Source: Leptodactylus fallax (lineage: Eukaryota; Chordata; Amphibia; Anura; Leptodactylidae). From it: a stretch of DNA of 64,000 nt. The notes beneath the pieces were generated by a model. It was given only the letters and a program-made list of their open reading frames with translations. It was not told the origin of the DNA and did no database searches. Positions 14,066 to 26,147 of the stretch are shown piece after piece (within the stretch, counting starts at the first letter, position 1; each line of letters starts with the position of its first letter). Made by a program: the position numbers and the translations under genes. The stretch spans positions 523,001 to 587,000 of the forward strand of contig CAMRHE010000508.1 of assembly GCA_947044405.1 (NCBI GenBank), in the 5' to 3' direction.

Positions 14066-14298
14066 GCTAGGTTCACACTAGTATTCAGGGATTCCATCCC
14101 CCATACCACTTAAAATATGCGGAGAGTAAAGTCCTGATTTAGGGCGGAAAGTGGGCAGAAACCTGGCGGACACCATTATAGTGTATGGGGTCAGCAGGTT
14201 TTTGAGTGTAATCACTTCTTAAGCGGATAGGGTTTCCTTTCTTTGGGTCCCCAAGTGGACCCGAAGAACGGAAACCTGAACGCTAGTGTGAACTTAGC
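14066..14298. mobile_element. 233-bp MITE with 24-bp terminal inverted repeats
   Basis: The left end starts 'gctaggttcacactag' and the right end is 'ctagtgtgaacttagc', its inverted complement with one mismatch. The similarity continues inwards through 'ttcagg', giving about 24 bp of TIR. The interior has no open frame. No unambiguous target duplication is visible, so the superfamily (hAT or other) is open. Confidence 0.75.
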
Positions 14299-15002
14299 GT
14301 AAGAAGCAAATACCCCATGAATGGATTTATCTTCTCTGCAGAACCCATTTCCATATACCATGTTGGGGGGCACAGGGATGTCCTACAAGGAGTCACATAG
14401 GGAACATCTACAAAATTAACTAGTCAACCATTCATTTAAACAGACACCCTGTGGAAATACATGACAAATATGGGGAGAACATACAAACTGCATACAGATG
14501 TCTTCCTTGGTCCGATTTCAACCCAAAGCTCCAGAGGTAACCACGATGCCCCAATGCCATGGTTTAGAAAAACTGGCCTGGTACAATCAGAGGATTAATT
14601 TTATGGTGACATTTTTTAATTGAGATGTATTTATTGCATTGACAATGTCATTCTGTTAACTACTAGCCCATACCCAGGCACGACTAACTTGACTTATCTC
14701 CCTCTACATCTGTCATATTAGCGGTGGACCGAACCTGTGAAAGTTGAAAGATTTAGTCAAAACGCATATACTTCAGATAGCCGTCGGCCAAATGCTCGTG
14801 GAAGGATATTCCTCCTGATCCCCCCATATTCTTGCACATTAGGCTTCACCATGCCTGCTCATGGTCTTATTAAAGAGAATATGATATGTGCTGACTCTAG
14901 GAGAGACGCATTTTCTCTAGGAACAAATAGATTCTTCTCTCCCCTGACATCTGCCCTTGTGGAGAGTACATTCACGCCCAAATTTAGGCAGCATTGTATA
15001 TA
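14299..15002. other. Non-coding, nothing recognised
   Basis: An 88-codon frame (14737-15003) lies here without homology that I can recognise or splice context. I do not consider it a gene. Confidence 0.4.
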
Positions 15003-15446
15003 AATAGAGATGAATCGACCCAAAGTTTGCAAAAGTTTGTATTCTACTTGAACCCAAAACTTTGGGCATTCGTCATCCTTGAACCTGAAGTGAAATTACT
15101 ATACTTTGGGGGTATCTTCAGACCCAAGAGTATAATAATTAGAAGTCCAGGGGAGGTGTGGAAACATAATAAACAGTTATACTCACCTTCCCTCGCCTTT
15201 CCTGAGCATCCTGCTGTGTCCAGAGTACTTTTCCAACATCTTTCAGCATCCTGGGTGACATCACACGCCCCAGGGACACTACAGTGATTGGGCCTCAGCA
15301 GTCACATGGGGCATACTGAGGTCATTATGCTATAAAGCAATTTCATTCCTGGCTCGTAACAAACTTATTCGACCGTAAACAAATTTTTGGCCACACCATC
15401 CAAACCCAAAACTAAACCAATCTTCAAAGGTATGCCCATCTCCATA
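15003..15446. mobile_element. Foldback MITE family 1, internally deleted copy
   Basis: Starts 'atagagatgaatcgaccc' and ends near 'gtatgcccatctccat', matching the inverted termini of the family. It carries the diagnostic internal blocks 'gacccaagagtataataatt', 'taaacagttatactcacctt' and a CG-containing 'gtgacatcacacgcccca' segment. Compared with the copies at 36189 and 55258, it lacks most of the right arm. Confidence 0.65.
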
Positions 15447-16420
15447 TGGCCAGTTTTACATCACCGTGCTTGACTTTGTCAATAAGCAGTGGTGTCTCAT
15501 CCTTCAACTGAAACAATTAGACTAAAGGGATGGACCCAAACCATTTGCTTCCATGATCATCTTATTTATGGCTATCACCACAATGATGGGAATTTTTCAA
15601 GCCATTATATATTTTTGTTCTGCCCGGTAACAATCCTACGGGTTTAACGTAAGCTTTTATAATGTGTGTTTTTCATTGTTTTGTATCAATATTTCACAAG
15701 CAAATCTATTCCATCATGGAATATATGAGAAGAAAGTCTAAATACGGATACACTGGTAAATGTTTTAAGTCTGTACCACATCCTCTTACCAGAAATGTTG
15801 AATGTTTAGAAGATCAGGTCAGATCATCATTGGCAGGTCATCACAGAGTAGGATGAGATTGCAGACCCGAAGGGTCTAAGATTCTCGGTGGTTAAGGTTT
15901 ATCGAAACCACAAGCCATAACATTCTTCAAAGCCCCCTTGGTCTAATTTAACTGGTATCCACTGGCTTGGATTTCTGTCTTAAGAGGACTTGCCTAAAGG
16001 GGATCCTCTTCTTCTTCTTGATGTCTGCTTTAGATCTGTGGGGTTGATTATTGTTTGTTGGAGATGGAACAAACAGGAACAGATGTCCTCTAAGAAGACG
16101 TAAAGCAGTGATCCATAAACCTAAACATACTGTATTATAAGCAATATGGAAACCACACAACATAATCATGTCTATGATATCAATACTCAAGTTGTATCTT
16201 CAGGAACGTGGGGCAAGTCAAGCAAAAAGCAACGAGGAGAGACTGGGAAAACCGATCTTGTCTCCGACGTTACAAAGCATCAGGTTATGGTATATTGAGA
16301 AAATTCCAGCACAAATGATAAAAAGGTGAAGGAAAAGAAAGGAGGGTGGACATACAGAGAAGAAAAGGATTTTCATATCAGCATCACTGTGTAAATCACA
16401 GCAAAGCTTCACTCAATTTA

Positions 16421-16424
<4 letters not shown>
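15447..16424. other. Non-coding, nothing recognised
   Basis: No supported gene, terminal repeats or tandem structure. Confidence 0.4.

Positions 16425-16467
<43 letters not shown>
16425..16467. repeat. (AT)n microsatellite
   Basis: About 21 uninterrupted AT dinucleotides, about 110 bp before the large minisatellite begins. Confidence 0.95.
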
Positions 16468-16472
<5 letters not shown>

Positions 16473-16577
16473 ACTACATCCCTCTAACCCTGTGATCTAA
16501 TGGCTGTTATAGAAGGCCACAGCTATATAAAGAATAGAACACATATTATAAAGTGTATTAGCGCAGAAGAGCTATAA

Positions 16578-18129
16578 CCATTGTATTAGTTATATTCTTG
16601 TACATAGGAGGTAGTATTATAGTAGTTATATTCTTGTACATAGGAGCAGTATTATAGTAGTTATATTCTTGTACATAGGAGCAGTATTATAGTAGTTATA
16701 TTCTTGTACATAGGAGCAGTATTATAGTAGTTATATTCTTGTACGTAGGAGTAGTATTATAGTAGTTATATTCTTGTACATAGGAGGTAGTATTATAGTA
16801 GTTATATTCTTGTACATAGGAGTAGTATTATAGTAGTTATATTCTTGTACATAGGAGCAGTATTATAGTAGTTATATTCTTGTACATAGGAGCAGTATTA
16901 TAGTAGTTATATTCTTGTACATAGGGGGCAGTATTATAGTAGTTATATTCTTGTACATAGGGGCAGTATTATAGTAGTTATATTCTTGTACATAGGAACA
17001 GTATTATAGTAGTTATATTCTTGTACATAGGGGGCAGTATTATAGTAGTTATATTCTTGTACATAGGAGCAGTATTATAGTAGTTATATTCTTGTACATA
17101 GGAGTAGTATTATAGTAGTTATATTCTTGTACATAGGAGTAGTATTATAGTAGTTATATTCTTGTACATAGGAGCAGTATTATAGTAGTTATATTCTTGT
17201 ACATAGGGGGTAGTATTATAGTAGTTATATTCTTGTACATAGGAGCAGTATTATAGTAGTTATATTCTTGCACATAGGGCAGTATTATAGTAGTTATATT
17301 CTTGTACATAGGAGTAGTATTATAGTAGTTATATTCCTGTACATAGGAGCAGTATTATAGTAGTTATATTCTTGTACATAGGAGCAGTATTATAGTAGTT
17401 ATATTCTTGTACATAGGGGGTAGTATTATAGTAGTTATATTCTTGTACATAGGAGCAGTATTATAGTAGTTATATTCTTGTACATAGGAGCAGTATTATA
17501 GTAGTTATATTCTTGTACATAGGGGGCAGTATTATAGTAGTTATATTCTTGTACATAGGAGCAGTATTATAGTAGTTATATTCTTGTACATAGAACCAGT
17601 ATTATAGTAGTTATATTCTTGTACATAGGAACAGTATTATAGTAGTTATATTCTTGTACATAGGGGCAGTATTATAGTAGTTATATTCTTGTACATAGGA
17701 GGCAGTATTATAGTAGTTATATTCTTGTACATAGGAGCAGTATTATAGTAGTTATATTCTTGTACATAGGAGGTAGTATTATAGTAGTTATATTCTTGTA
17801 CATAGGAGTAGTATTATAGTAGTTATATTCTTGTACATAGGAGGCAGTATTATAGTAGTTATATTCTTGTACATAGGAGCAGTATTATAGTAGTTATATT
17901 CTTGTACATAGGAGGTAGTATTATAGTAGTTATATTCTTGTACATAGGAGGTAGTATTATAGTAGTTATATTCTTGTACATAGGAGTAGTATTATAGTAG
18001 TTATATTCTTGTACATAGGGGCAGTATTATAGCAGTTATATTCTTGTACATAGCAGCAGTATTATAGTAGTTATATTCTTGTACATAGGAGCAGTATTAT
18101 AGTAGTTATATTCTTGTACATAGGAGGCA
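16578..18129 (+). repeat. 35/36-bp minisatellite, segment 1 (left of LINE copy A)
   Basis: About 44 units. Each begins 'tattatagtagttatattct', continues 'tgtacatagg', and ends in a variable 'agcag', 'agtag', 'aggtag', 'aggcag' or 'gggcag'. The last unit runs straight into the 3' end of the LINE at 18130. The array resumes at 21490 on the other side of that LINE, so this is one array that was interrupted. Confidence 0.97.
18122..18129. repeat. Target-site duplication of LINE copy A (3' side)
   Basis: The octamer 'aggaggca' lies here and again at 21490-21497, immediately outside the element's two ends. Because the target is itself a tandem repeat, part of this identity could come from the neighbouring unit, so the exact duplication length is uncertain. 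Confidence 0.6.
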
Positions 18130-18317
18130 ATTTTTATTAAAGTAAAAACCAACATAAATACAATTAAACAATAATTATTTCAATTATTTCATACATTTTG
18201 TATGTACAAAGAAGAATCAAACAGAAAATACTTAAAGCAAAATCAACTTAAAGAGTCCACACCTGTTGGAGAAGAAGATTAAAGAACAGAACACAAAGTA
18301 AAAATAAATGATCAAAC

Positions 18318-18433
18318 TTAAACCACATCCACATTCCTCCATAGTATTCTGTCTCTCTGGTTTCTTTTAATTTCCAGTAGAAATCTGCCATCAGAAAAAG
18401 TAGGAATACAAGAAACAGAGAGCTGGACCCCAT
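18318..18433 (-). pseudogene. LINE ORF2 remnant in copy A (N-terminus fused to C-terminus, out of frame)
   Basis: The ORF2 ATG at 18431-18433 lies two bases after the ORF1 stop. About 18 hydrophobic codons follow, matching the start of ORF2 in copy B. The sequence then jumps near 18378 to the region encoding the ORF2 C-terminus (residues reading LEIKRNQRD, ending at the TAA at 18318-18320). The two pieces are in different frames, so no full product results. Endonuclease and reverse transcriptase are entirely absent, so this copy could move only with enzymes supplied in trans. Confidence 0.8.
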
Positions 18434-18435
18434 TG

Positions 18436-21342
18436 TCATAGATCAGAGTCAGAGCTCTCCTGGTGACCTGCTGTTTCCATGTCCGATTCGGACTGCACCT
18501 CAGCTCGGCGGGGTCTCCTTTTAGTGGGTGGATCGCCCTCTGGTTCATCATCGAACTCTGCCATCAATCGTATGATTTCTCTGTCTATTTCTGCGTCTGA
18601 ATCTGATAAGATACTGAACCTATTTGCTGTTGCTGTGACATTGCCTGCTATATCCACCCTCATCTTAGTAGGTTTTTGAACAGTGGTCCACTCACCCTCA
18701 GGCTTACGGCTGGATTTATCTTTCTTTCTTCTCTTAGTACTGGTGGGTGTTGGGGCAGGAGAAGAGATGGCCACTGAGGGTTGTACAGGCTGCTCAACAA
18801 CCACCATGGTCGTCTCAATGGGTCCTGACTGGGCTTGGTCCTGGGTGGTATCACCCGTATTTGTTTGGGGCTCTGACTCAGTGACTACTGGCCCTGACAA
18901 CAGCGCCTCCTCCTCCTCCTGTATGTCATCAGCCGCTGCCAGCAAGTCATCAGGGATATCCCTACGGATGTTGTGCCAAGCATCAGGACAGTCTCTGTGG
19001 GGGTGTCCCATCTTACCACATAGGTTACACCTGATGTTTTGGCAGGTAGCGCTCACGTGGCCCATTTCATTACACAGGCTGCACTTTACCATGGTGCACA
19101 CGCTCGCCACATGACCGGCCTTCCCACACTTAAAGCATCTGCGTGGCTGACCCGCATAGAAGCAGACGCCTTTCTCTTGGCCAATAAAGAATGAGTTGGG
19201 CAGATGTTGGGTTATGTTGTTGTGCTGATGTAACTTAACCAGGACCTTCCACCCACCAGTCCAGATCCCGTCTTCATCCCTGTTCTTAGTTAGATCGGAC
19301 ATGAGGTCACAATGTCTCCTGAGCCAGATGACAATGTCCTGAGGGGGAACGGCCTCATTCCAGAATACAATGGTGACACTTGCCGTATCTGGCCTAGAGA
19401 TGGGGATGAAGCTGAACTTATTCCAACCCTCAGTATCTCTAAACCTAGTGAGATTATCCCAGAAACGGTCCAGATCAGACATCAGCTTAAAGCTGACATC
19501 ATACCCCTGGCGGTCAGGAAGGTTTATCACTGCCAGGATGTCAGTCGGCAGGAAGCCCATCTGGGTACATAGGAGCCCTCTGACCACAAACCTTCTATCA
19601 GGCAGATCTTCCTTGGCACCTCTGTGCCTAAACCTGACTACATTCCTCCTCTTGAAAGCCTGGCCTGTATAGTTCGTGCCTGACGTAAAAGATGGAGCAC
19701 CGCGGCTCCAGGCATTCCCCGAGGAGGTATGGCCAGATCCGCCATCTTGGCGTGTCTGTGGGCGCTGTGTGGGCTGCTGAGCACCTGCACTACGAGGTTC
19801 TGTTACTACATTAGTAACTAGAGGGGGAAAGTCCTGTACATTGGACTGTGCTGTGTCCGCCCCACCATCAACCTCTATGTCTGCAATATCACCAGACTCC
19901 AGAGACTGGACCGTAGAGGGGTCTAATGTCAAAGATGGTGAAGGATCCCCCCCAGAATGAGAAACACTTTCCCCTGCTACACCATTATTATATACAGGAT
20001 TATCCATAATATCAGACATATTAGATGGACAGTCAGTGGCAGCAGAGTCCGCAATGTTATTATAGTCACTATTGGTGACTTGCACAGCAGAGTCCAGACT
20101 GTCCCACACACTCACAACCTGAGACCCCAAATGTGCTACTACCCCAGTACCTTCACTTAACAGTGCACTGTCCTGCTGAGATGACCTGCCTCCTGGGACT
20201 TGTGGTGTCTGTACAGCTTCTGCTTCATTACCTTTAGGTCGGGGTCCATAATCTTGCTGTAAAGTGATGGTTGCTGGGACTTGTGGTGCCTTGCCAGGAA
20301 CTGCTGCAGGTCTTTGCTGTGGCCTGACATTAGCTGCTCCTTTCCCATACAAATTCCCTTCCTTAAAAGGGAAACTTGCTGGCTGCAGAATCGGTATTGC
20401 ATGGGACTGCTGGCCGCCATCTTGAGATGGTTCAGATCCAACTTTGGAGCGAGATGATGGTGACTTCTGGTATTCCTCGAATCGCTGCTGGTTTCTGTAC
20501 GATTCTCCCACTGGTCCCATTTGCTCCAGTACAGTCTCGGTCTCCTGTACGTTATCGGCGAGCTCTTTCGCCAGTGCGCTCAACTTCTTGTCCAGTAGCG
20601 CTTGTTTCTCAGGGTTTGCAGCTTTTATTTTATAGGCAGTGTCAAACTGCTTCTGTAGAAATAGTTTACTCACCTTCAATGTCTCCAGTCTCCTGACCAG
20701 TGCTGGGATCTCGTCTGCCAAGCGCAGTTCAGGTGCACGCTCCGCCATTGTAACACTCTGTCCATTATTGGGTAGTTTTGCAGGCTGGTTACTCACAGTA
20801 TGGCTTCTGGTCGGTGTAGCCTGTGACTTCTGGCCTGCTGCGGCTGTTGTCACTGCCATGGGGCCACAATCTGCAGGTTGGGGACTATTTCCCAGTTTGT
20901 TCCCAGTGACCGCACCACTGGTACCATAAGGCCTTCCTGCTGGTCTCCCTTTGGTCACATCCGCAGCCTTCACTACAGTTTTGCAGTTTCCACTGCCAGA
21001 TCTTGTCCGCTCAGACCGCACTAGTACAGGCCGCTGCATATTCTCCAACATGGTCTGTTTCTCCAGGGACGTTCTCCTCTGTCTGCAGGAGGGTGGAGTG
21101 GACGGGACACCTGTAACCTGTAATGGCGTCTGCACAGGCTGCGCGGCTTGCTTCTTCTTACTTTCAGGTATTCTGTCTGGATGTTGCACAATTACATTGG
21201 TAGGTTATTGTTCCGTACCTCTGCTTCCTTCTGTTACTGCTTTCCTTGCAATCACTTTCTTTCCATCTTGGCTTGCTGCACTAGGACTGCTGACACACTG
21301 GACATTACTTTCATTCCTGGAGACTTTGGGATTTTCATCTAT
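18436..21342 (-). pseudogene. LINE ORF1 protein, copy A (nearly intact, lost start codon and one nonsense codon)
   Basis: ORF1 proteins of this LINE group bind element RNA and package it with ORF2. By comparison with copy B, the initiator should be at 21340-21342, but here it reads ATA. Codon 46 (21205-21207) is TAA where copy B has CAA. From there 917 codons are open to a TGA at 18436-18438; the first internal ATG is about 47 codons in. Visible regions, counted from codon 47: a charged helical segment around 150-230 that could be a coiled coil; an RRM-like segment around 545-640; three CCHC zinc knuckles at about 684-740, each C-x2-C-x4-H-x4-C (CFKCGKAGHVASVC, CSLCNEMGHVSATC, CNLCGKMGHPHRDC); a Lys/Arg patch; and an acidic SD-rich tail. 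It is longer than copy B's ORF1 by about 84 net residues, because copy B lacks a 90-odd-residue Gln/Pro-rich stretch. Confidence 0.85.
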
Positions 21343-21489
21343 TTTTTGAGTGTGGGTATTGCTTCCCAGAGTAGGCCTTGGAGCCTGGGCCTTGCTAGGG
21401 GAGCTGCCCCACCCAGGGTGGCCCCCGCCCTGGGCTTTCTCCAGACATCAGGAGACTCAGGAGAGCTACAGAAACACAACCTCACAGCT
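21343..21489 (-). promoter_or_regulatory. LINE 5' UTR / presumed internal promoter, copy A
   Basis: About 147 bp between the element's 5' end and the ORF1 start, GC-rich in the middle and nearly identical to 31758-31907 in copy B. Full-length LINEs usually carry their promoter here, so that role is inferred. No TATA box is visible. Confidence 0.45.
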
Positions 21490-22839
21490 AGGAGGCAGTA
21501 TTATAGTAGTTATATTCTTGTACATAGGAGCAGTATTATAGTAGTTATATTCTTGTATATAGGAGTAGTATTATAGTAGTTATATTCTTGTACATAGGAG
21601 GTAGTATTATAGTAGTTATATTCTTGTACATAGGAGCAGTATTATAGTAGTTATATTCTTGTACATAGGAGTAGTATTATAGTAGTTATATTCTTGTACA
21701 TAGGAGCAGTATTATAGTAGTTATATTCTTGTACATAGGAGAAGTATTATAGTAGTTATATTCTTGTACATAGGAGCAGTATTATAGTAGTTATATTCTT
21801 GTACATAGGAGCAGTATTATAGTAGTTATATTCTTGTACATAGGAGCAGTATTATAGTAGTTATATTCTTGTACATAGGAGAAGTATTATAGTAGTTATA
21901 TTCTTGTACATAGGAGCAGTATTATAGTAGTTATATTCTTGTACATAGTGGGCAGTATTATAGTAGTTATATTCTTGTACATAGGGGGCAGTATTATAGT
22001 AGTTATATTCTTGTACATAGGAGTAGTATTATAGTAGTTATATTCTTGTACATAGGGGGTAGTATTATAGTAGTTATATTCTTGTACATAGGAGCAGTAT
22101 TATAGTAGTTATATTCTTGTACATAGGAGTAGTATTATAGTAGATATATTCTTGTACATAGGGGCAGTATTATAGTAGTTATATTCTTGTACATAGGGGC
22201 AGTATTATAGTAGTTATATTCTTGTACATAGGAGGAGTATTATAATAGTTATATTCTTGTACATAGCAGGTAGTATTATAGTAGTTATATTCTTGTACAT
22301 AGGGGCAGTATTATAGTAGTTATATTCTTGTACATAGGAGCAGTATTATAGTAGTTATATTCTTGTACATAGGAGTAGTATTATAGTAGTTATATTCTTG
22401 TACATAGGAGCAGTATTATAGTAGTTATATTCTTGTACATAGGAGGTAGTATTATAGTAGTTATATTCTTGTACATAGGGGGCAGTATTATAGTAGTTAT
22501 ATTCTTGTACATAGGAGGTAGTATTATAGTAGTTATATTCTTGTACATAGGGGCAGTATTATAGTAGTTATATTCTTGTACATAGGGGCAGTATTATAGT
22601 AGTTATATTCTTGTACATAGGAGGAGTATTATAATAGTTATATTCTTGTACATAGCAGGTAGTATTATAGTAGTTATATTCTTGTACATAGGGGCAGTAT
22701 TATAGTAGTTATATTCTTGTACATAGGAGCAGTATTATAGTAGTTATATTCTTGTACATAGCAGGTAGTATTATAGTAGTTATATTCTTGTACATAGCAG
22801 GTAGTATTATAGTAGTTATATTCTTGTACATAGGAGGTA
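21490..22839 (+). repeat. 35/36-bp minisatellite, segment 2 (between LINE copies)
   Basis: About 38 units of the same motif as 16578-18129. A run of variants (two 'gggcag' units, 'aggagtattataatag', then 'gcaggtag') occurs twice, near 22190-22290 and 22580-22670, about 390 bp apart, showing an 11-unit internal duplication. Bounded by the 5' end of LINE copy A and the 3' end of copy B. Confidence 0.97.
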
Positions 22840-25800
22840 ATTTTTATTAACGTAAAAACCAACATAAATACAATTAAACAATAATTCTTTCAATTATTTC
22901 ATACATTTTGTATGTACCGAGAGTTATCAAGCAGAAAATACCTAAAGCAAAATCAACTTAAAGAGTCCACACCTGTTGGGAAAAAAATAAATAAATAAAT
23001 AAAAAACAGAACACAAGGTAAAAATAAATGACCAAACTTAAACCACATCCACATTCCTCCATAGTCTTCTGTCTCTCTGGTTTCTCTTTATCTCCAGTGA
23101 TTTTATCCACCTGAGCTCAGATAATATCTGTCTGACTACGAATTCATGGTCAAAATTCTCGCTGAATATGGAGACTCGGGTTCTTGCGTGCCAGTGATAT
23201 TATTTGATGACAGTAATGATCAGATACATGGTTCCTCTATCTATACCACTGTTGTTGGATGGGACCCCATAGATTATGTCGGGGTATGTCAGGGTTTCTA
23301 GTATGGAGATGGATAACCTGCTGGACACTTCCTCCCATATCTTCCTCCCTCCCCAGCATTCAGTAATGAAATGCTACATGGTCTCCTCCTGCTGACAGCC
23401 AAGGGGACACTTCCTATCCAGCACACTTAAGAATTTTAAGTTTCCCCTAACAAAGAGTTTACCATGTAGTGACAACCAGGCAGTATCAAAGAATTTGGCT
23501 GGGAGTCTTCAGCTATTGAGGAGTTTAAGACTTTCTTGGAGAGTGGATGTTATACAGTCTCTTAGAGCAAGACGGGAGTAGAAGAAAGCCTTACATACCC
23601 TGGAGTATATGTCTCTCCTGGTATTACTCTCAATGTAAGTCAACTCCAGCTTCCACGTCCTGACACACTTCAGGCCATAGACCAGATACTGGGGGAGGTA
23701 GCCATGAGACAATCGACCCCTCTTAAGGCTGCCGCCTCGCACCCAGGATTCTGCAAAAGGCAAAATCCAGTCCCTGATACTACTTACCCACAGGGAGCTG
23801 TTGTTTGAGTCCAGACAACCAAAATTTACTTTTAGAAATATGGAGTCAAAGAACACCCTTGGATTTAACATATCCAGCCCACCCTCTCTCCTCTGTAGGT
23901 AGGTTATCCCTCTTTTTACTGGGTTTAACCTGTTCCCCCACAAAAGTTGGAAAAACAGGCTAAAGAGCCTAGCGGAGAAAGATTCTGGCAAAGGAAAGAC
24001 AACAGAGACGTACAAGAAGACAGGGACCAGGTAAGTCTTCAACATTTTAACTCTTTCTCTATAGGTCAGCCTCCAGTTCTTCCATCGCTGAACCTTTGCA
24101 TTTCCGGATTCCAACTTGTCTTCCCAATTTAGTCTGGCATTATCATCCCTCCCAAATTTCACCCCAAGGATCTTAATATAGGAGGAGGCCTGGGCAAACT
24201 GTGGCAGATCAAAAATAGGATCAGTATGACCCGTCCAGAGAGCTTGTCTCTTTTCAAGGTTGACCAGAGACCCTGAGGCCTCTGAGTAACTTCTGATGGC
24301 CGCAGACAATATCTCCACCTCAAGAGGCTCAGATATCACCACAGTCACATCATCCGCATAGGCAACAACTCTCAGAGGCAAGCAGTGGGGAACTGGAACC
24401 CCCTGAAAATCACACTCCTGCAGTGACCTAAAAAATGGGTCTATGGCAAACACATACAGCAATGGACTCAGTGGGCAACCTTGTCTCACCCCTGCCTCAA
24501 CCCCAAAAGTGTCACCCTGCCAACCATTGATCAGAGGAAAGCTCTCCGCCTCACAATACAAAGTTCTCAGCCAATCTATAAATTGTCCCGGAATCCCGTA
24601 CTTTGTCAAAGTGGCCCATAGATACTCATGGTCTACTCTGTCAAAGGCCTTAGCCTGGTCAAGACTCACAACATATCTCCCACACCTCAGAGCTTTACAT
24701 CTCTCAAACATCTCCCTTATCGAGATAACTGCTCCAGAGATGTTCCGCCCTTTAACTGTGCCAAACTGAGAGCCTGCCAACAGTGCCGGGGACAAACAAA
24801 CTAACCTAGAGAACAGAATCTTTGCAAGAATCTTCCTGTCAACATTCAAGAGGGCAATTGGCCTCCAGTTCTTGATGTCAGTAGGCTCTTTACCTTTAGA
24901 CAGCAGAATCAAGGAGGACACTCTCATGGATGGAGGCATCAGGTGATTTTCTAGACTAGTTTTGTAGACATCCACGAGGACTGGAGCTAAGAGGTCTCGG
25001 AATTTTTTGTAGAACTCATCTGTTATATCATCTGGACCTGGTGCCTTCTTCAGATGTAACTTATCTATGGCCTCTTTAACCTCCTCCACCGTTAATTCCA
25101 CTGTCAAAGGAGAAAAGTCCAAATCATCAGTATCAGGACCTGGAGTTGCCTCCAAGAATTGAGCCACCTTCTATCTATCCAAAACCTTCTTCTGAAACAA
25201 GTCAGCATAGTAAGATCTCACCACCCCCAGGATACCCTCCCGAGATTCCTGTAAAACACCCTGGGAGTCAGTGAGACCTGTGACTGATTTATTTGCCACC
25301 CGCTCCTTGCAATTCTCAAATGGATCAGGCGCCCCTAAGGACCCATAATCCCGTTCAAGAACCAGGGATGTATACCTGCGGTACTGATACTGACTTATCT
25401 CAGATTTCAGCCGGTCAATCACATGTTGGTTATCCCCGCCCGCCGAATAGAGTGACTCTAATTCTTTCCGCAGCCTGAGATACTGGCTATACTTACTCTT
25501 CCCCTTCTTAACTGACAGTTTCCTTAAGAGGGATCTGATCTCCTCCTTGACATCCTCCCACCAGTCTGCCATGTTGCCATAGAAGTCGACTCTCTCAAGC
25601 TGGTTCTGAAATAGAGAGTGGACACAACTCTGGACATAGTCATCGTCCAAGAGGCTGGAATTGAGTTTCCATAGGCCTCTCCCAATATCAGGGCATTTTG
25701 TGGCGCCCAAACAAAAGTACAAGGCCAGATGGTCAGAATAAGGGACTGTCTTTTCACTTTTCTCACTGACATTCTCAGAAGGACTCATCAGAGCTAAGTC

Positions 25801-26147
25801 TATCCGACTGCATCTACCAGCACAGAAGTAGGTGAATTTTGGTTTCCTACCACCCTGAGTAAACACATCAGACAGACCAGCCTGTGTAATAACTGTATTT
25901 AAGACCTTGCAGTCCCTGGTGAGAGGTCTACCAGTAGGTCTATCACTGGATGACATGGTGGCATTAAAGTCCCCTGCCATGACTACAGGAACAGATGTAA
26001 AGAGGTACTGCTTTACGTCATCAAACAGATGTGCCCTTTCAGTCACTGACTGAGGACCATAGATATTGATGAGTCGGAGCCTTCTGCCTCGGATGGTAAC
26101 TTCTAGAACCAGGCACCTCCCCATCAATACCTCGGTTAATCTATGTA

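Larger units (their letters stand above)
18130..21489 (-). mobile_element. Tx1-like LINE, copy A: ORF1-only internally deleted copy inserted in minisatellite
   Basis: A 3,360-bp minus-strand non-LTR retrotransposon. On its own strand it has a short GC-rich 5' leader of about 147 bp, ORF1, the first 18 or so codons of ORF2, then a direct jump (near 18378) to the last codons of ORF2 and the 3' UTR. Copy B has about 3 kb of endonuclease and reverse transcriptase sequence at that point. The 3' end terminates in AATAAAAATT directly against the minisatellite, with no long poly-A tail. The 5' terminus is identical in copy B, so it is probably the true start rather than a truncation. Clade assignment to Tx1/L1-like elements is by ORF1 and ORF2 architecture, not by alignment. 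Confidence 0.85.

Noticed and set aside
18436..21189. Treating the 917-codon ORF1 of copy A as an intact gene
   Set aside because: Its apparent first codon is GTG. Comparison with copy B shows that the real start was at 21342 (now ATA) and that a nonsense codon lies at 21205-21207.
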